From: SpSt-600 sp042408195
GTDB lineage: Bacteria; Chloroflexota; Anaerolineae; SpSt-600
Reading direction: 5' to 3'
NCBI GenBank assembly: GCA_042408195.1
Contig: JBHOQL010000118.1
Location: 1-64,000 of the forward strand
Length of the DNA: 64,000 nt
Part shown: positions 1 through 8,068 of the stretch, piece by piece
How positions within the stretch are numbered: position 1 is the stretch's first letter
Layout of the letters: every line of letters starts with the position of its first letter
Notes under the pieces: generated by a model
Databases searched by the model: none
What the model was told of the DNA's origin: nothing
Seen by the model: only the letters and a program-made list of their open reading frames with translations
Translations under genes and position numbers: made by a program

Positions 1-1700
1 ACCCCCAGGCCTTCCGACCATACCTGGCCAGGAGCCTCGACGACCTGGGCAATCGGCTTTCCGCACTGGGCCGGAGGGAGGAGGCTTTGGAGGCAACAGA
101 GGAGGCGTTGGGCATTTACCGGGAACTGGCCCGGTCCAACCCCCAGGCCTTCCTTCCGGAACTGGCCTGGAGCCTCAACAACCTGGGCAATCAGCTTTCC
201 GACCTGGGCCGGTGGAAGGAAGCTTTGGCGGCAACAGAGGAGGCAGTGGGGATCTACCGGGAACTGGCCCAGGAAAATCCCCAGGCCTTCCGACCATACC
301 TGGCCAGGAGCCTAAACAACCTGGGCAATCGGCTTTCCGCCCTGGGCCGTAGAAAGGAAGCTTTGGAGGCAACAGAGGAGGCAGTGGGGATCTACCGGGA
401 ACTGGCCCAGGAAAATCCCCAGGCCTTCCTTCCGGACCTGGCCAGGAGCCTCAACAACCTGGGCAATCGGCTTTCCGCCCTGGGCCGTAGGAAGGAAGCT
501 TTGGAGGCAACAGAGGAGGCAGTGGGCATTTACCGTGAGCTGGCCCGGTCCAACCCCCAGGCCTTCCTTCCGGCCCTGGCCAGGAGCCTAAACAACCTGG
601 GCACTCGGCTTTCCGCCCTGGGCCGTAGGAAGGAAGCTTTGGAGGCAACAGAGGAGGCAGTGGGGATCTACCGAGAACTGGCCCAGGAAAACCCCCAGGC
701 CTTCCTCCCAGAACTGGCAATGAGCCTCAACAACCTGGGCGCAATGCTTTCCAAGCTGGGCCGTAGGGAGGAGGCTTTGGAGGCGACAGAGGAGGCGGTG
801 GGGATCTGCCGTGAGCTGGCCCGGTCCAACCCCCAGGCCTTCCTTCCCTATCTTGCCACGAGCCTCACCAACCTGGGCAATATGCTTTCCAACCTGGGCC
901 GTAGGGAGGAGGCTTTGGAGGCGACAGAGGAGGCGGTGGGGATCTGCCGTGAGCTAGCCCGGTCCAACCCCCAGGCCTTCCTTCCCTATCTTGCCACGAG
1001 CCTCACCAACCTGGGCGCAATGCTTTCCGAGCTGGGCCGTAGGGAGGAGGCTTTGAAGGCGACAGAGGAGGCATTGGAGATTCGCCGTGAGCTGGCCCGG
1101 TCCAACCCCCAGGCCTTCCTTCCCTATCTTGCCACGAGCCTCACCAACCTGGGCGCAATGCTTTCCGAGCTGGGCCGAAGGGAGGAGGCTTTGAAGGCAA
1201 CAGAGGAGGCGGTGGAAATCTACCGAAAACTGGCCCAGGAAAACACAAAGGCCTTCCTCCCTTACCTGGCCGCAAGCCTCACCAACCTGGGCTTGATGCT
1301 TTCCGCCTTGGGCCAAAGGGAGGAGGCTCTGAAGGCAACAGAGGAGGCAGTCGGGATCTACAGGGAACTGGCCCAGGAAAACCCTAAGGCCTTCCTCCCA
1401 GACCTCGCCAGGAGCCTCACCAACCTGGGCGCAATGCTTTTCGCCCTGGGCCGAAGGGAGGAGGCGCTGAAGGCAACAGAGAAGGCGGTGGAAATCTACA
1501 AAAAACTGGCCCAGGAAAACCCCCAGGCCTTCCTCCCAGAACTGGCCGGGAGCCTCACCAACCTGGGCAATGTGCTTTCCGACCTGGGCCGTAGGGAGGA
1601 GGCTTTGGAGGCGACGCGGGAGGCAGTCGGAATCTACCGGGAACTGGCCCAGGAAAACCCCCAGGCCTTCCTCCCAGACCTCGCCAGGAGCCTGGGCGCG
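1..1700 (+). repeat. Tandem 138-bp coding repeat array
   Basis: The segment encoding NLG recurs every 138 bases (for example near 314, 452 and 590), giving about 12 head-to-tail copies with only scattered substitutions. 138 is a multiple of three, so the reading frame is kept through every copy. This is the DNA form of the TPR units and not a CRISPR array, because there are no spacers. Confidence 0.9.
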
Positions 1701-1949
1701 CACGGAAGCGTTCTTCTGGGCCTGGGCCGGGCCCGGGAAGCAATGGAGGCCTTCGCCGAAGGGCTGCGCGTTCTCCTCCCCTTCGCCGAAGCCCTCCCCG
1801 CTGCCTTTGGCGAGCTGGCCTCCGCGCTGCGGCGGTATTACCTCCAGGCCTGCGGGGAGGCGGGGGAGGCGCCGGAGGCAGAACTGGTGGAGAAGGCCCT
1901 CCAGTCCGTCGGGCGACCAGAGGCTATCCATCCGCCGTCGTCGGGTTAG
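1..1949 (+). CDS. Tetratricopeptide-repeat protein, 5' end outside the window
   Basis: The reading frame is open from the left edge and ends at TAG 1947-1949, so the start lies outside the window. The visible part is about 13 tandem copies of a 46-residue helical unit with the pattern EATEEAVGIYRELA..NPQAF followed by LARSL.NLGN.LS.LGRR. These are TPR-like repeats of the TPR_10/TPR_12 type. The last unit diverges and leads into a C-terminal helical tail. Such arrays are protein-protein interaction scaffolds. In bacteria they often follow an NB-ARC, CHAT or peptidase domain, but that part cannot be seen. The DNA copies are nearly identical, which points to recent expansion by slippage or recombination. 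The gene is clearly GC-rich compared with the rest of the window. Confidence 0.85.
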   Translation, partial: PQAFRPYLARSLDDLGNRLSALGRREEALEATEEALGIYRELARSNPQAFLPELAWSLNNLGNQLSDLGRWKEALAATEEAVGIYRELAQENPQAFRPYLARSLNNLGNRLSALGRRKEALEATEEAVGIYRELAQENPQAFLPDLARSLNNLGNRLSALGRRKEALEATEEAVGIYRELARSNPQAFLPALARSLNNLGTRLSALGRRKEALEATEEAVGIYRELAQENPQAFLPELAMSLNNLGAMLSKLGRREEALEATEEAVGICRELARSNPQAFLPYLATSLTNLGNMLSNLGRREEALEATEEAVGICRELARSNPQAFLPYLATSLTNLGAMLSELGRREEALKATEEALEIRRELARSNPQAFLPYLATSLTNLGAMLSELGRREEALKATEEAVEIYRKLAQENTKAFLPYLAASLTNLGLMLSALGQREEALKATEEAVGIYRELAQENPKAFLPDLARSLTNLGAMLFALGRREEALKATEKAVEIYKKLAQENPQAFLPELAGSLTNLGNVLSDLGRREEALEATREAVGIYRELAQENPQAFLPDLARSLGAHGSVLLGLGRAREAMEAFAEGLRVLLPFAEALPAAFGELASALRRYYLQACGEAGEAPEAELVEKALQSVGRPEAIHPPSSG

Positions 1950-2078
1950 TGCCGCTTCTGCTGACGGTGGCACCGTGGCGCGGGGCGAGGCTCCTCCAGA
2001 AATCGCACAGGCGGTGGAGGGCGCTCAGGTCCGGAGGTAACGGAACACGCAACACGCAACACACCTCACAGAGGGCCA

Positions 2079-3134
2079 ATGAAACCCTGGCTTCGCGGAC
2101 TGCTCATCGCTCTGGGAATCCTGCTGTCCATTCTGCTGGTCGGCCCGTTCCTGGTGCCAGTGCCCCCGCTGAAAGGGACCGTCCCACCGGAAAGGCTGGC
2201 CGACCCCGATAGCCGGTTTATAGAAGTGAACGGCCTCACCGTCCATTACAAGATGGCCGGGTCCGGACGTCCGGCCTTTTTACTGCTCCACGGCTTTGCT
2301 GCCAGCACCTTCTCCTGGCGGGAGGTGATGGAGCCGATGGCGAAGTGGGGGACCGTCGTCGCCTTTGACCGGCCCGGTTTTGGCCTCACGGAGCGGCCTA
2401 TGCCCGGCGAGTGGACGGGGCGCAGCCCCTACAGTCCGGAGGCCCAGGCCGACCTGACGGTGGGCCTTATGGACGCGCTGGGGATAGAGCGGGCGGTTCT
2501 GGTGGGCAATTCCGCCGGCGGGGCGATGGCTCTCCTGACCGCGCTGACTTACCCGGAGCGTGTGGAGGCGCTGGTACTGGTCTCCCCGGCGGTCTACGTG
2601 GGCGGCGGAGCGCCGGGCTGGGTGCGGCCGCTTCTGAACACACCTCAGATGCGCCGCCTGGGGCCGCTCTTTGTCCGCTCCATCCGGGATTGGGGCGAGG
2701 ACTTCGGCCGTTCCGCCTGGCATGACCCGTCCAAACTCACGCCCAAAATCTGGGAGGGGTACACTAAACCGCTGCAGGCGGAAAACTGGGACCGGGCCCT
2801 CTGGGAGGTCACCCGCGCCAGCCGTCCCCTGGGGCTGGAGAAGCGGCTGGGGGAAATCCGCGCTCCCGTCCTCGTCATCACCGGCGACGATGACCGCATC
2901 GTCCCCACCGAACAGAGCATCCGCCTGGCGAGGGAAATCCCCGGGGCCCAACTCGTCGTCATCCCAGAATGCAGGCACGTCCCGCAGGAAGAATGCCCAA
3001 GGCCGTTCCTGGAAGCGGCGGAGGCCTTCCTGTTGAACAACCATTTGCGGGTCAGCAGGGGCCGCCCTGGGCGACTCCCTTCCCCAGGAATGCATGGCTT
3101 GCCCCACCAGTGGACCGGCGGTGGTAAGTCCTGA
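2079..3134 (+). CDS. Alpha/beta-hydrolase, membrane-anchored
   Basis: 351 residues. An N-terminal hydrophobic segment (about residues 7-30) looks like an uncleaved signal anchor. It is followed by an alpha/beta-hydrolase fold: oxyanion-hole region HGF at 71-73, nucleophile Ser145 in GNSAGG, acidic residue near Asp272 in GDDDRIVP, and His300 as the likely base. The family covers esterases, lipases, C-C hydrolases and haloperoxidase-like enzymes, and the substrate cannot be told from sequence. The last 30 residues are Pro/Gly/Arg-rich and unlike the fold, possibly a run-on tail. The start ATG has a GAGGG motif just upstream. GC content matches the upstream TPR gene and not queA. Confidence 0.85.
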   Translation: MKPWLRGLLIALGILLSILLVGPFLVPVPPLKGTVPPERLADPDSRFIEVNGLTVHYKMAGSGRPAFLLLHGFAASTFSWREVMEPMAKWGTVVAFDRPGFGLTERPMPGEWTGRSPYSPEAQADLTVGLMDALGIERAVLVGNSAGGAMALLTALTYPERVEALVLVSPAVYVGGGAPGWVRPLLNTPQMRRLGPLFVRSIRDWGEDFGRSAWHDPSKLTPKIWEGYTKPLQAENWDRALWEVTRASRPLGLEKRLGEIRAPVLVITGDDDRIVPTEQSIRLAREIPGAQLVVIPECRHVPQEECPRPFLEAAEAFLLNNHLRVSRGRPGRLPSPGMHGLPHQWTGGGKS

Positions 3135-3163
3135 GGTCCCACGGAAAATTGGCCAGAGCCCGC

Positions 3164-3192
3164 TTGCCTCAACGGTGCATTTACCTTAAAAT
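3164..3192 (+). promoter_or_regulatory. Sigma70-type promoter for queA
   Basis: TTGCCT at 3164-3169, a 17-base spacer and TAAAAT at 3187-3192, located 14 bases before the queA start. Confidence 0.5.
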
Positions 3193-3205
3193 TTCCTAAA
3201 AGGGG

Positions 3206-4225
3206 ATGAAGACGGCTGAGTTTGACTATTACCTTCCACCCGAACTCATAGCTCAAAGCCCCGTAGAGCCGAGGGATTCATCGCGCTTGATGGTCCTCCA
3301 CAGGGCTACTGGTACAATTGAGCACAGGATTTTCAGGGAGATAGTTGATTACATACAACTGGGCGATATTTTAGTGGCTAACCAGAGCCGCGTGATCCCG
3401 GCGCGCCTTTATGGTTGCAAGCTCCCAACCGGTGGCAAGGTGGAGATATTGCTTCTCTCCCGCAGAGGAGAGAAACTCTGGGAAACTCTGGTGCGAGGGA
3501 AAAAGATAAAAGAGGGGACCAAGCTTTGGGTGGGAAAGGGCGATAAAGGTGTGGAAGGAGTAGTAGTGGGCGTGACCGAAGCAGGGAGCAGGCTTGTGGA
3601 GTTCGAGGAACCCCTCGAACCCCTGGTCCGGGAAATTGGCTCGGTCCCCCTCCCCCCTTACATCCATCAGCCCCTCTCGGACCCCGAACGCTACCAGACG
3701 GTTTTCGCCAGAGTTGAGGGCTCGGTGGCTGCCCCTACGGCCGGGCTCCACTTTACCCCCGAACTCATGCGCCGCATTGAGGATAAAGGAGCCAAGTTCC
3801 TTTTCGTAACCCTCCACATAGGCCTTGACACCTTCAAGCCTGTCAAAGAAGAAAACATTGAAGAGCACAAAATGCACTCCGAATACTGTGAACTCAGCGA
3901 AGAGGTAGCGGTCGAGATAAACAAAGCTCGACGTGAGGGCCGGAGGATAATCGCGGTGGGCACTACTTCTGTCCGGGTATTGGAGACAGCCGCCACCGAA
4001 GAGGGGGTACGACCTTTCAAGGGGCAGACGGACCTTTTCATATACCCAGGCTATCGCTTCAAAGTGGTAGATGCCCTCATCACAAACTTTCACCTTCCCC
4101 GTTCAACCCTGATAATGCTGGTTTCGGCCTTTGCGGGAAAGGACTTCATAATGAGGGCTTACCAAGAGGCCATAAGGCTTCGCTACAGATTCTACAGCTT
4201 CGGCGATGCCATGCTCATACTTTGA
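3206..4225 (+). CDS. queA: S-adenosylmethionine:tRNA ribosyltransferase-isomerase
   Basis: 339 residues, full length for QueA. The enzyme transfers and isomerises the ribosyl part of S-adenosylmethionine onto 7-aminomethyl-7-deazaguanine in tRNA, giving epoxyqueuosine at the wobble position of GUN-anticodon tRNAs in the cytoplasm. Family hallmarks seen are the N-terminal DYYLPPELIAQ-type segment (residues 5-16), AAPTAGLHFTPEL, HIGLDTFKPV, VGTTSVRVLE, TNFHLPRSTL and the C-terminal YSFGDAMLI. The start follows AGGGG. No other queuosine gene is nearby. The gene ends one base before the convergent export permease. Confidence 0.97.
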   Translation: MKTAEFDYYLPPELIAQSPVEPRDSSRLMVLHRATGTIEHRIFREIVDYIQLGDILVANQSRVIPARLYGCKLPTGGKVEILLLSRRGEKLWETLVRGKKIKEGTKLWVGKGDKGVEGVVVGVTEAGSRLVEFEEPLEPLVREIGSVPLPPYIHQPLSDPERYQTVFARVEGSVAAPTAGLHFTPELMRRIEDKGAKFLFVTLHIGLDTFKPVKEENIEEHKMHSEYCELSEEVAVEINKARREGRRIIAVGTTSVRVLETAATEEGVRPFKGQTDLFIYPGYRFKVVDALITNFHLPRSTLIMLVSAFAGKDFIMRAYQEAIRLRYRFYSFGDAMLIL

Positions 4226-4226
4226 C

Positions 4227-5033
4227 TCAAAGTTCCTCGGCTATTGCAAACCTATAACGCCGAAATACCGACAATCCGATCACTAAAAACAGGAAAGAAG
4301 TAACCGCCGTGCGAGCTAAGAAATCAAGCCCCACCATTTTCCCCCAGTAAAGGAGATCCCGGTAGGCAGCGATAATTGAAGCCATGGGGTTTAAGATCTG
4401 CATCCAGCGCCAGAGGTCTATTGTCACGCCCAGGAAATTGTAATTGCGAGGGAGGATATCCAACGGGTAAAAGATCGGCGTCAGGAAGAACCAGCCCAGA
4501 AGGAGCACTTCCAGAAGGTGTTGGACATCCCTGTAGAAAACATTGAACACTGAAAGGGCCAACCCAAGCCCAGCGACGAAAGCCGTCTGAATTAGGATTA
4601 TAAAGGGCACAAAAATTGCCCAAATTGTCAAACGTATGTGGAAAATGGGCATAAGGGCAAGCAGGACAACCAGAGCTATCAAGAAGTGGACAAGGTGGGA
4701 GAGGACAGCGCTCAGGGGCAGGACTTCTCTGGGGAAATAGACCTTCTTGACGAGGCTGGCGTTGGCCACCAGGCTTCCGGTGCTGGCCACAAGCCCACCG
4801 GTAAAGTATTGCCAGGGCAACAAGCCGCATAGGAAGAATATGGGGAAAGCCCTGATGGAGCGGTTCGGCACCAGGGCAGTGAAAACCCAGGTGAAAATGA
4901 ACATCATCAGGAGGGGGTTGAGGAGCGACCACACAATCCCTATCACCGAATTTTTGTAGCGAGCTTTCAGGTCCCTAACCACCAGCATGTAGAGGAGGAA
5001 CCGGTACTGCCAGAGCTCCCTGACTAACTCCAT
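4227..5033 (-). CDS. ABC-2 polysaccharide export permease (Wzm/TagG-like)
   Basis: 268 residues with six predicted membrane segments and the ABC-2 export permease layout. The N-terminal RDLKARYKNSVIGIVWSLL motif is typical of O-antigen, teichoic-acid and other polysaccharide/polyol-phosphate exporters. It would form the channel through which a lipid-linked glycan crosses the cytoplasmic membrane. Such permeases work with a Wzt-type ATPase, which is not in this window and must be encoded elsewhere. It lies 3 bases downstream of a GT4 glycosyltransferase on the same strand, supporting a cell-surface glycan role. Confidence 0.9.
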   Translation of the reverse strand: MELVRELWQYRFLLYMLVVRDLKARYKNSVIGIVWSLLNPLLMMFIFTWVFTALVPNRSIRAFPIFFLCGLLPWQYFTGGLVASTGSLVANASLVKKVYFPREVLPLSAVLSHLVHFLIALVVLLALMPIFHIRLTIWAIFVPFIILIQTAFVAGLGLALSVFNVFYRDVQHLLEVLLLGWFFLTPIFYPLDILPRNYNFLGVTIDLWRWMQILNPMASIIAAYRDLLYWGKMVGLDFLARTAVTSFLFLVIGLSVFRRYRFAIAEEL

Positions 5034-5036
5034 ACT

Positions 5037-6224
5037 CTACCTTAATCCAACCCTTCTGTAAATCTGTAGGAGAATCTCCCCAACTTTCTCCCACCGGTAA
5101 TTTTCCACTGCTTTCATCCTGAGGCTTTCCCCTATTCTTTTGAGGCCCGGCAAATTCCTAAGAGCATTCCCGAGGGCCTCTGCCAGGGCATAGGGGTCAC
5201 CAGGCGCAGCGTATATGCCCAAATCTCCTAAGTATTCCCTGTTGACGGGGCGGTCAAAAGCGACCACGGGGAGGCCAGTGGCCATGTAAACAAGGAGCTT
5301 ACCATTGCCTTCGGAGGCAGAGAGCTTGGGCGCAACGGCTATATCACCAAGCCGGAGGTAGCTGGGGGCCTGGAAGTACGGGATCCTACCGGTAAAAGTA
5401 ACAAATCGGCCTATGCCCATAGCCTCAGCCATGGCCCTGTAGTTGGCTTCGCCCGGGAAACCCATTATTAAAAAGTGGGCTTTTGCCCCATTGCTGAGCA
5501 GTATGGAAGCAGCTCTGAGCAGGAGGTCTATTCCCTGGTAACTGGACAGAAGCCCCAAGTAAACCACCACCGGAAGGTCTTGGGGGATGCCCAGAGTTTC
5601 CTTCAGGGCTCTGATTTCACTTTCATCGGCGGGGGTCCTCGGACGGAAAGCCTCAACATTGACGCAATCGGGAAGCGTGAAGACCTTTTCGGGATTGCAG
5701 CCAAATTTTTCCACCAGAAGCCTTGCTCCGTGGAAAGAGCTGGTGAGGATGGCGTCCGGAAGACGATCTATCAGCCTTTCTACTTGCCAAAACACCTTGA
5801 AAAGCAAACCATTGGGTTTGAGAAGGCCATGCTGGCTCATTTCATCCGTCAGGCTTCCCTGGAAGTCAAAGATCAGGGGGACCCTGAGAGCTCGAGCAGC
5901 AAAGAAACCGATCAGAGCACCCTCGTGAAGGTTAGCGTGCACTAGGTCAAACTTTTCCTTTAGCGAAGCCGCGAAAACCTTGGAAGCCAGTAACAAATCA
6001 AAGACGATCTTTATCCAAGAAGCGCCCAGCTCGTACCGGTTATCTCCGGGGATAGAAGGTATCCTCCTCACCTCAACGCCTGGGACTTCCCCGCCCTTCC
6101 TGTAAGCGTAAACTGTGACCCTGAAGCCGTTGTTCTGCAGGAACTTTATCTCCTCATAGATCCTTATGTGGCACCCATAGTCAGAGAAAAAGGAAGTGGG
6201 AGCCACCATCAGGATTCTGCCCAT
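5037..6224 (-). CDS. Glycosyltransferase family 4
   Basis: About 395 residues with a GT-B fold of the GT4 (WcaA/PimB-like) type. The N-terminal Rossmann half begins MGRILMVAP and has a DYGCHIRIYEE acceptor-side motif. The C-terminal half carries the donor-binding SASEGNGKLLVYMATGLPVV region, with Glu spaced as in the E-x7-E retaining motif. It would transfer a sugar from a nucleotide donor during surface-glycan synthesis. I chose the ATG at 6222-6224 because the conserved fold begins there and GAGG lies upstream; an in-frame ATG ten codons earlier (6254) is possible. It forms an operon with the export permease 3 bases downstream. Confidence 0.9.
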   Translation of the reverse strand: MGRILMVAPTSFFSDYGCHIRIYEEIKFLQNNGFRVTVYAYRKGGEVPGVEVRRIPSIPGDNRYELGASWIKIVFDLLLASKVFAASLKEKFDLVHANLHEGALIGFFAARALRVPLIFDFQGSLTDEMSQHGLLKPNGLLFKVFWQVERLIDRLPDAILTSSFHGARLLVEKFGCNPEKVFTLPDCVNVEAFRPRTPADESEIRALKETLGIPQDLPVVVYLGLLSSYQGIDLLLRAASILLSNGAKAHFLIMGFPGEANYRAMAEAMGIGRFVTFTGRIPYFQAPSYLRLGDIAVAPKLSASEGNGKLLVYMATGLPVVAFDRPVNREYLGDLGIYAAPGDPYALAEALGNALRNLPGLKRIGESLRMKAVENYRWEKVGEILLQIYRRVGLR

Positions 6225-6346
6225 ATCCTTATACCTCTGTAAAGGATTGCCCAAGGCATAAACCTATTATACTCGGAAATCCGAGGGCACAAAGACGGCG
6301 CTTGAGTCCATTGTTGCGGGGAGGGCGCCTTCCGCGCCTTTTGGGT

Positions 6347-6706
6347 TCAGGTTTTACCCCTTAAGCCCCAGGCCTTAAGGACCGGAAAGACGAAGAGGAA
6401 ACCTGAGTCGGGTTCAGTGAGGGGCCCCGTGATTTTTTCCGTCTCCTCTACCAGCCTTTCTACGTCAAACTCATCCGGAACTACCGTGAAAATAGCGCGG
6501 TGGCAGAAAGTCAATTCTTCTGATTGTAGAATAGAGCGCATTGAGGGAATGAGGGGAACATCTTCCCTGCCGACCCAAGTTCTCAGGGAAGCCATACCCA
6601 TAGTATCAACCATGGTAAGACCGGGTATCCCAAGGCTTTCCCAAGCCCGGAGGACATCGTAAAGCCTATCAAGTTTAGTCAGGATAAGCACCACGCACTT
6701 GGGCAT
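6347..6706 (-). CDS. PII-like regulatory protein linked to an antiporter
   Basis: 119 residues, close to PII size (about 112). The ferredoxin-like alternation VVLILTKLDRLYDVLRAWE, then GIPGLTMVDTMGMASL, then AIFTVVPDEFDVERLVEETEKITG and a final FVFPV strand matches the PII/PII-like superfamily. These trimeric proteins sense small molecules and bind partner transporters or enzymes. The canonical T-loop Tyr51 uridylylation context is not evident, so it is a PII-like protein and not GlnB/GlnK. It starts 3 bases after the antiporter gene stops, which makes control of that antiporter the natural hypothesis. The ligand is unknown. Confidence 0.75.
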   Translation of the reverse strand: MPKCVVLILTKLDRLYDVLRAWESLGIPGLTMVDTMGMASLRTWVGREDVPLIPSMRSILQSEELTFCHRAIFTVVPDEFDVERLVEETEKITGPLTEPDSGFLFVFPVLKAWGLRGKT

Positions 6707-6709
6707 AAA

Positions 6710-7951
6710 TTATCCCTCCGAAGCAATTTTTTCTTCAATTTTGGGCCTTGCGAAAATCCTCTTAAGGGAAACAGGAGGCTCAAAGGCCAGCCTGAGCAGG
6801 ATGGGGGTCAGAAGCACGGTGGTCAGAATAACCATAATTATTGTCACGAACTCTTTAGTTCCTATGTAGCCCGCAGTGAGGCCAAAGGAGGCCAAAATTA
6901 AAGCAACTTCTCCCTGAGGCATCATTCCTATTCCCAGTTTAAAGGCTTCGGAAGGGGAGAAGCCTCCAACCCAGGCCCCGAATCCGCACCCCAAAATCTT
7001 GGCGCTCATTACCCCCAAGGCGAGGAACAAGTAGAGGAGGACCAGTTCCGATGAAAAGCCGCGGAAGTCAGCCCTCAAGCCTATGCTGATGAAGAAGATG
7101 GGGGTTAGGAAGCCGTATGCGAGGGGGCGGAGTTTTTCCACCACTAAGTGCCTTATGGGGGATGCTCCAAACCCTAAACCAGCTATAAAAGCTCCCGTGA
7201 TAGCTGCCAAACCTCCCCACTCTTCTGCCGCACCAGAGAATAGGAAAAATGTGACAAAAGCCAGAGAAGCGATGCTTTCTCCTATGGGCTGGCGCTGAAC
7301 CCAATTGGAAATGGAGGGTATAAGCCAGCGAGCCAAAAGGAAAGCAATGGCAATGTAAAACAGGGCCTTGACAAGAGATAAGACAACGCCTATGTCGGCG
7401 CTGGCGCGGACAATGAAACTGGTGAAAACAGCCAACGTGAGCAGAGCCAGTATGTCGTCCACTACTGCAGAGCCCAGGAGGCCCATGCCCTCCCGAGTAT
7501 TAAGCCTTCTAAGTTCCAGCAAGGTCTGTGCAGATATGCCGACACTAGTAACGCTTAGGATAAGCCCTATATAGAGAGAGGTGACGAAATTATAGTGGAA
7601 AAGATATGCTACTGCTGCTCCCGTGGCCATGGTGAGGAGAAACCCTGTTGTTCCGGCCAGGAGAGCCACCTTTCTGGTCTTCAGGAATTCTTCAAGCTCA
7701 ATTTCCACCCCAGCTATGCCCATTAGGAATATAACTCCCAGCTCAGCCAGAGTTATTACAATGGGGAAAATTTCTTCGTGGCTGAAAAAAGGCCAGTGGA
7801 GCAAGTTCAGCACTCCGGGGCCCAGGATTATGCCAGCTATAAGCTCACCCAGGATGGCAGGAAGACGGAACCTTATGAAGAGCCAACTCATGAACTTGGC
7901 CATAAGGATGAACAACGCCAGAAGGAAAAGAAGAGCTGGCAGCTTCTCCAT
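6710..7951 (-). CDS. Cation:proton antiporter (CPA2, Kef/NapA type)
   Basis: 413 residues, almost entirely hydrophobic, with about 12-13 membrane segments typical of the Na_H_Exchanger domain. Family signatures are GELIAGIILGPG early on, an ELGVIFLMGIAGVEIELEE region, SAVVDDILALL with the paired acidic residues of the transport site in electrogenic CPA2 members, and FFISIGLRADF. It lacks a C-terminal TrkA-N/KTN domain; the PII-like gene 3 bases downstream may supply regulation instead. It probably exchanges Na+ or K+ for protons across the cytoplasmic membrane. Confidence 0.9.
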   Translation of the reverse strand: MEKLPALLFLLALFILMAKFMSWLFIRFRLPAILGELIAGIILGPGVLNLLHWPFFSHEEIFPIVITLAELGVIFLMGIAGVEIELEEFLKTRKVALLAGTTGFLLTMATGAAVAYLFHYNFVTSLYIGLILSVTSVGISAQTLLELRRLNTREGMGLLGSAVVDDILALLTLAVFTSFIVRASADIGVVLSLVKALFYIAIAFLLARWLIPSISNWVQRQPIGESIASLAFVTFFLFSGAAEEWGGLAAITGAFIAGLGFGASPIRHLVVEKLRPLAYGFLTPIFFISIGLRADFRGFSSELVLLYLFLALGVMSAKILGCGFGAWVGGFSPSEAFKLGIGMMPQGEVALILASFGLTAGYIGTKEFVTIIMVILTTVLLTPILLRLAFEPPVSLKRIFARPKIEEKIASEG

Positions 7952-8031
7952 TTCAGCACCTCTCCCTTTGATTTTGTTTAGAGTATATCACAAAGTTACC
8001 CAGGCTCCAATCCCAGGACCTTTTCCCTATT

Positions 8032-8059
8032 TTGCTGCCGCAATCAAAAGAGGTATACT
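8032..8059 (+). promoter_or_regulatory. Promoter for the ABC-2 exporter operon, likely leaderless
   Basis: TTGCTG at 8032-8037, a 16-base spacer, then TATACT at 8054-8059. Only nine bases separate the -10 box from the ATG at 8069, so transcription would begin at or within a few bases of the start codon. No Shine-Dalgarno motif lies between them. Confidence 0.55.
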
Positions 8060-8068
8060 TTACTTGCA

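Noticed and set aside
1..1700. Regular repeats that could suggest a CRISPR array
   Set aside because: The units are 138 bp, contiguous and in frame; there are no spacers, and they encode TPR helices.
954..1973. Long minus-strand open frame of 339 codons opposite the TPR gene
   Set aside because: It mirrors the repeat array, has low-complexity content and no start signal; an antisense shadow.
6300..6346. GGCGC-CTTCC-GCGCC-TTTT as a terminator
   Set aside because: The T-run is on the plus strand while both flanking genes are on the minus strand, and the stem is only 5 bp.
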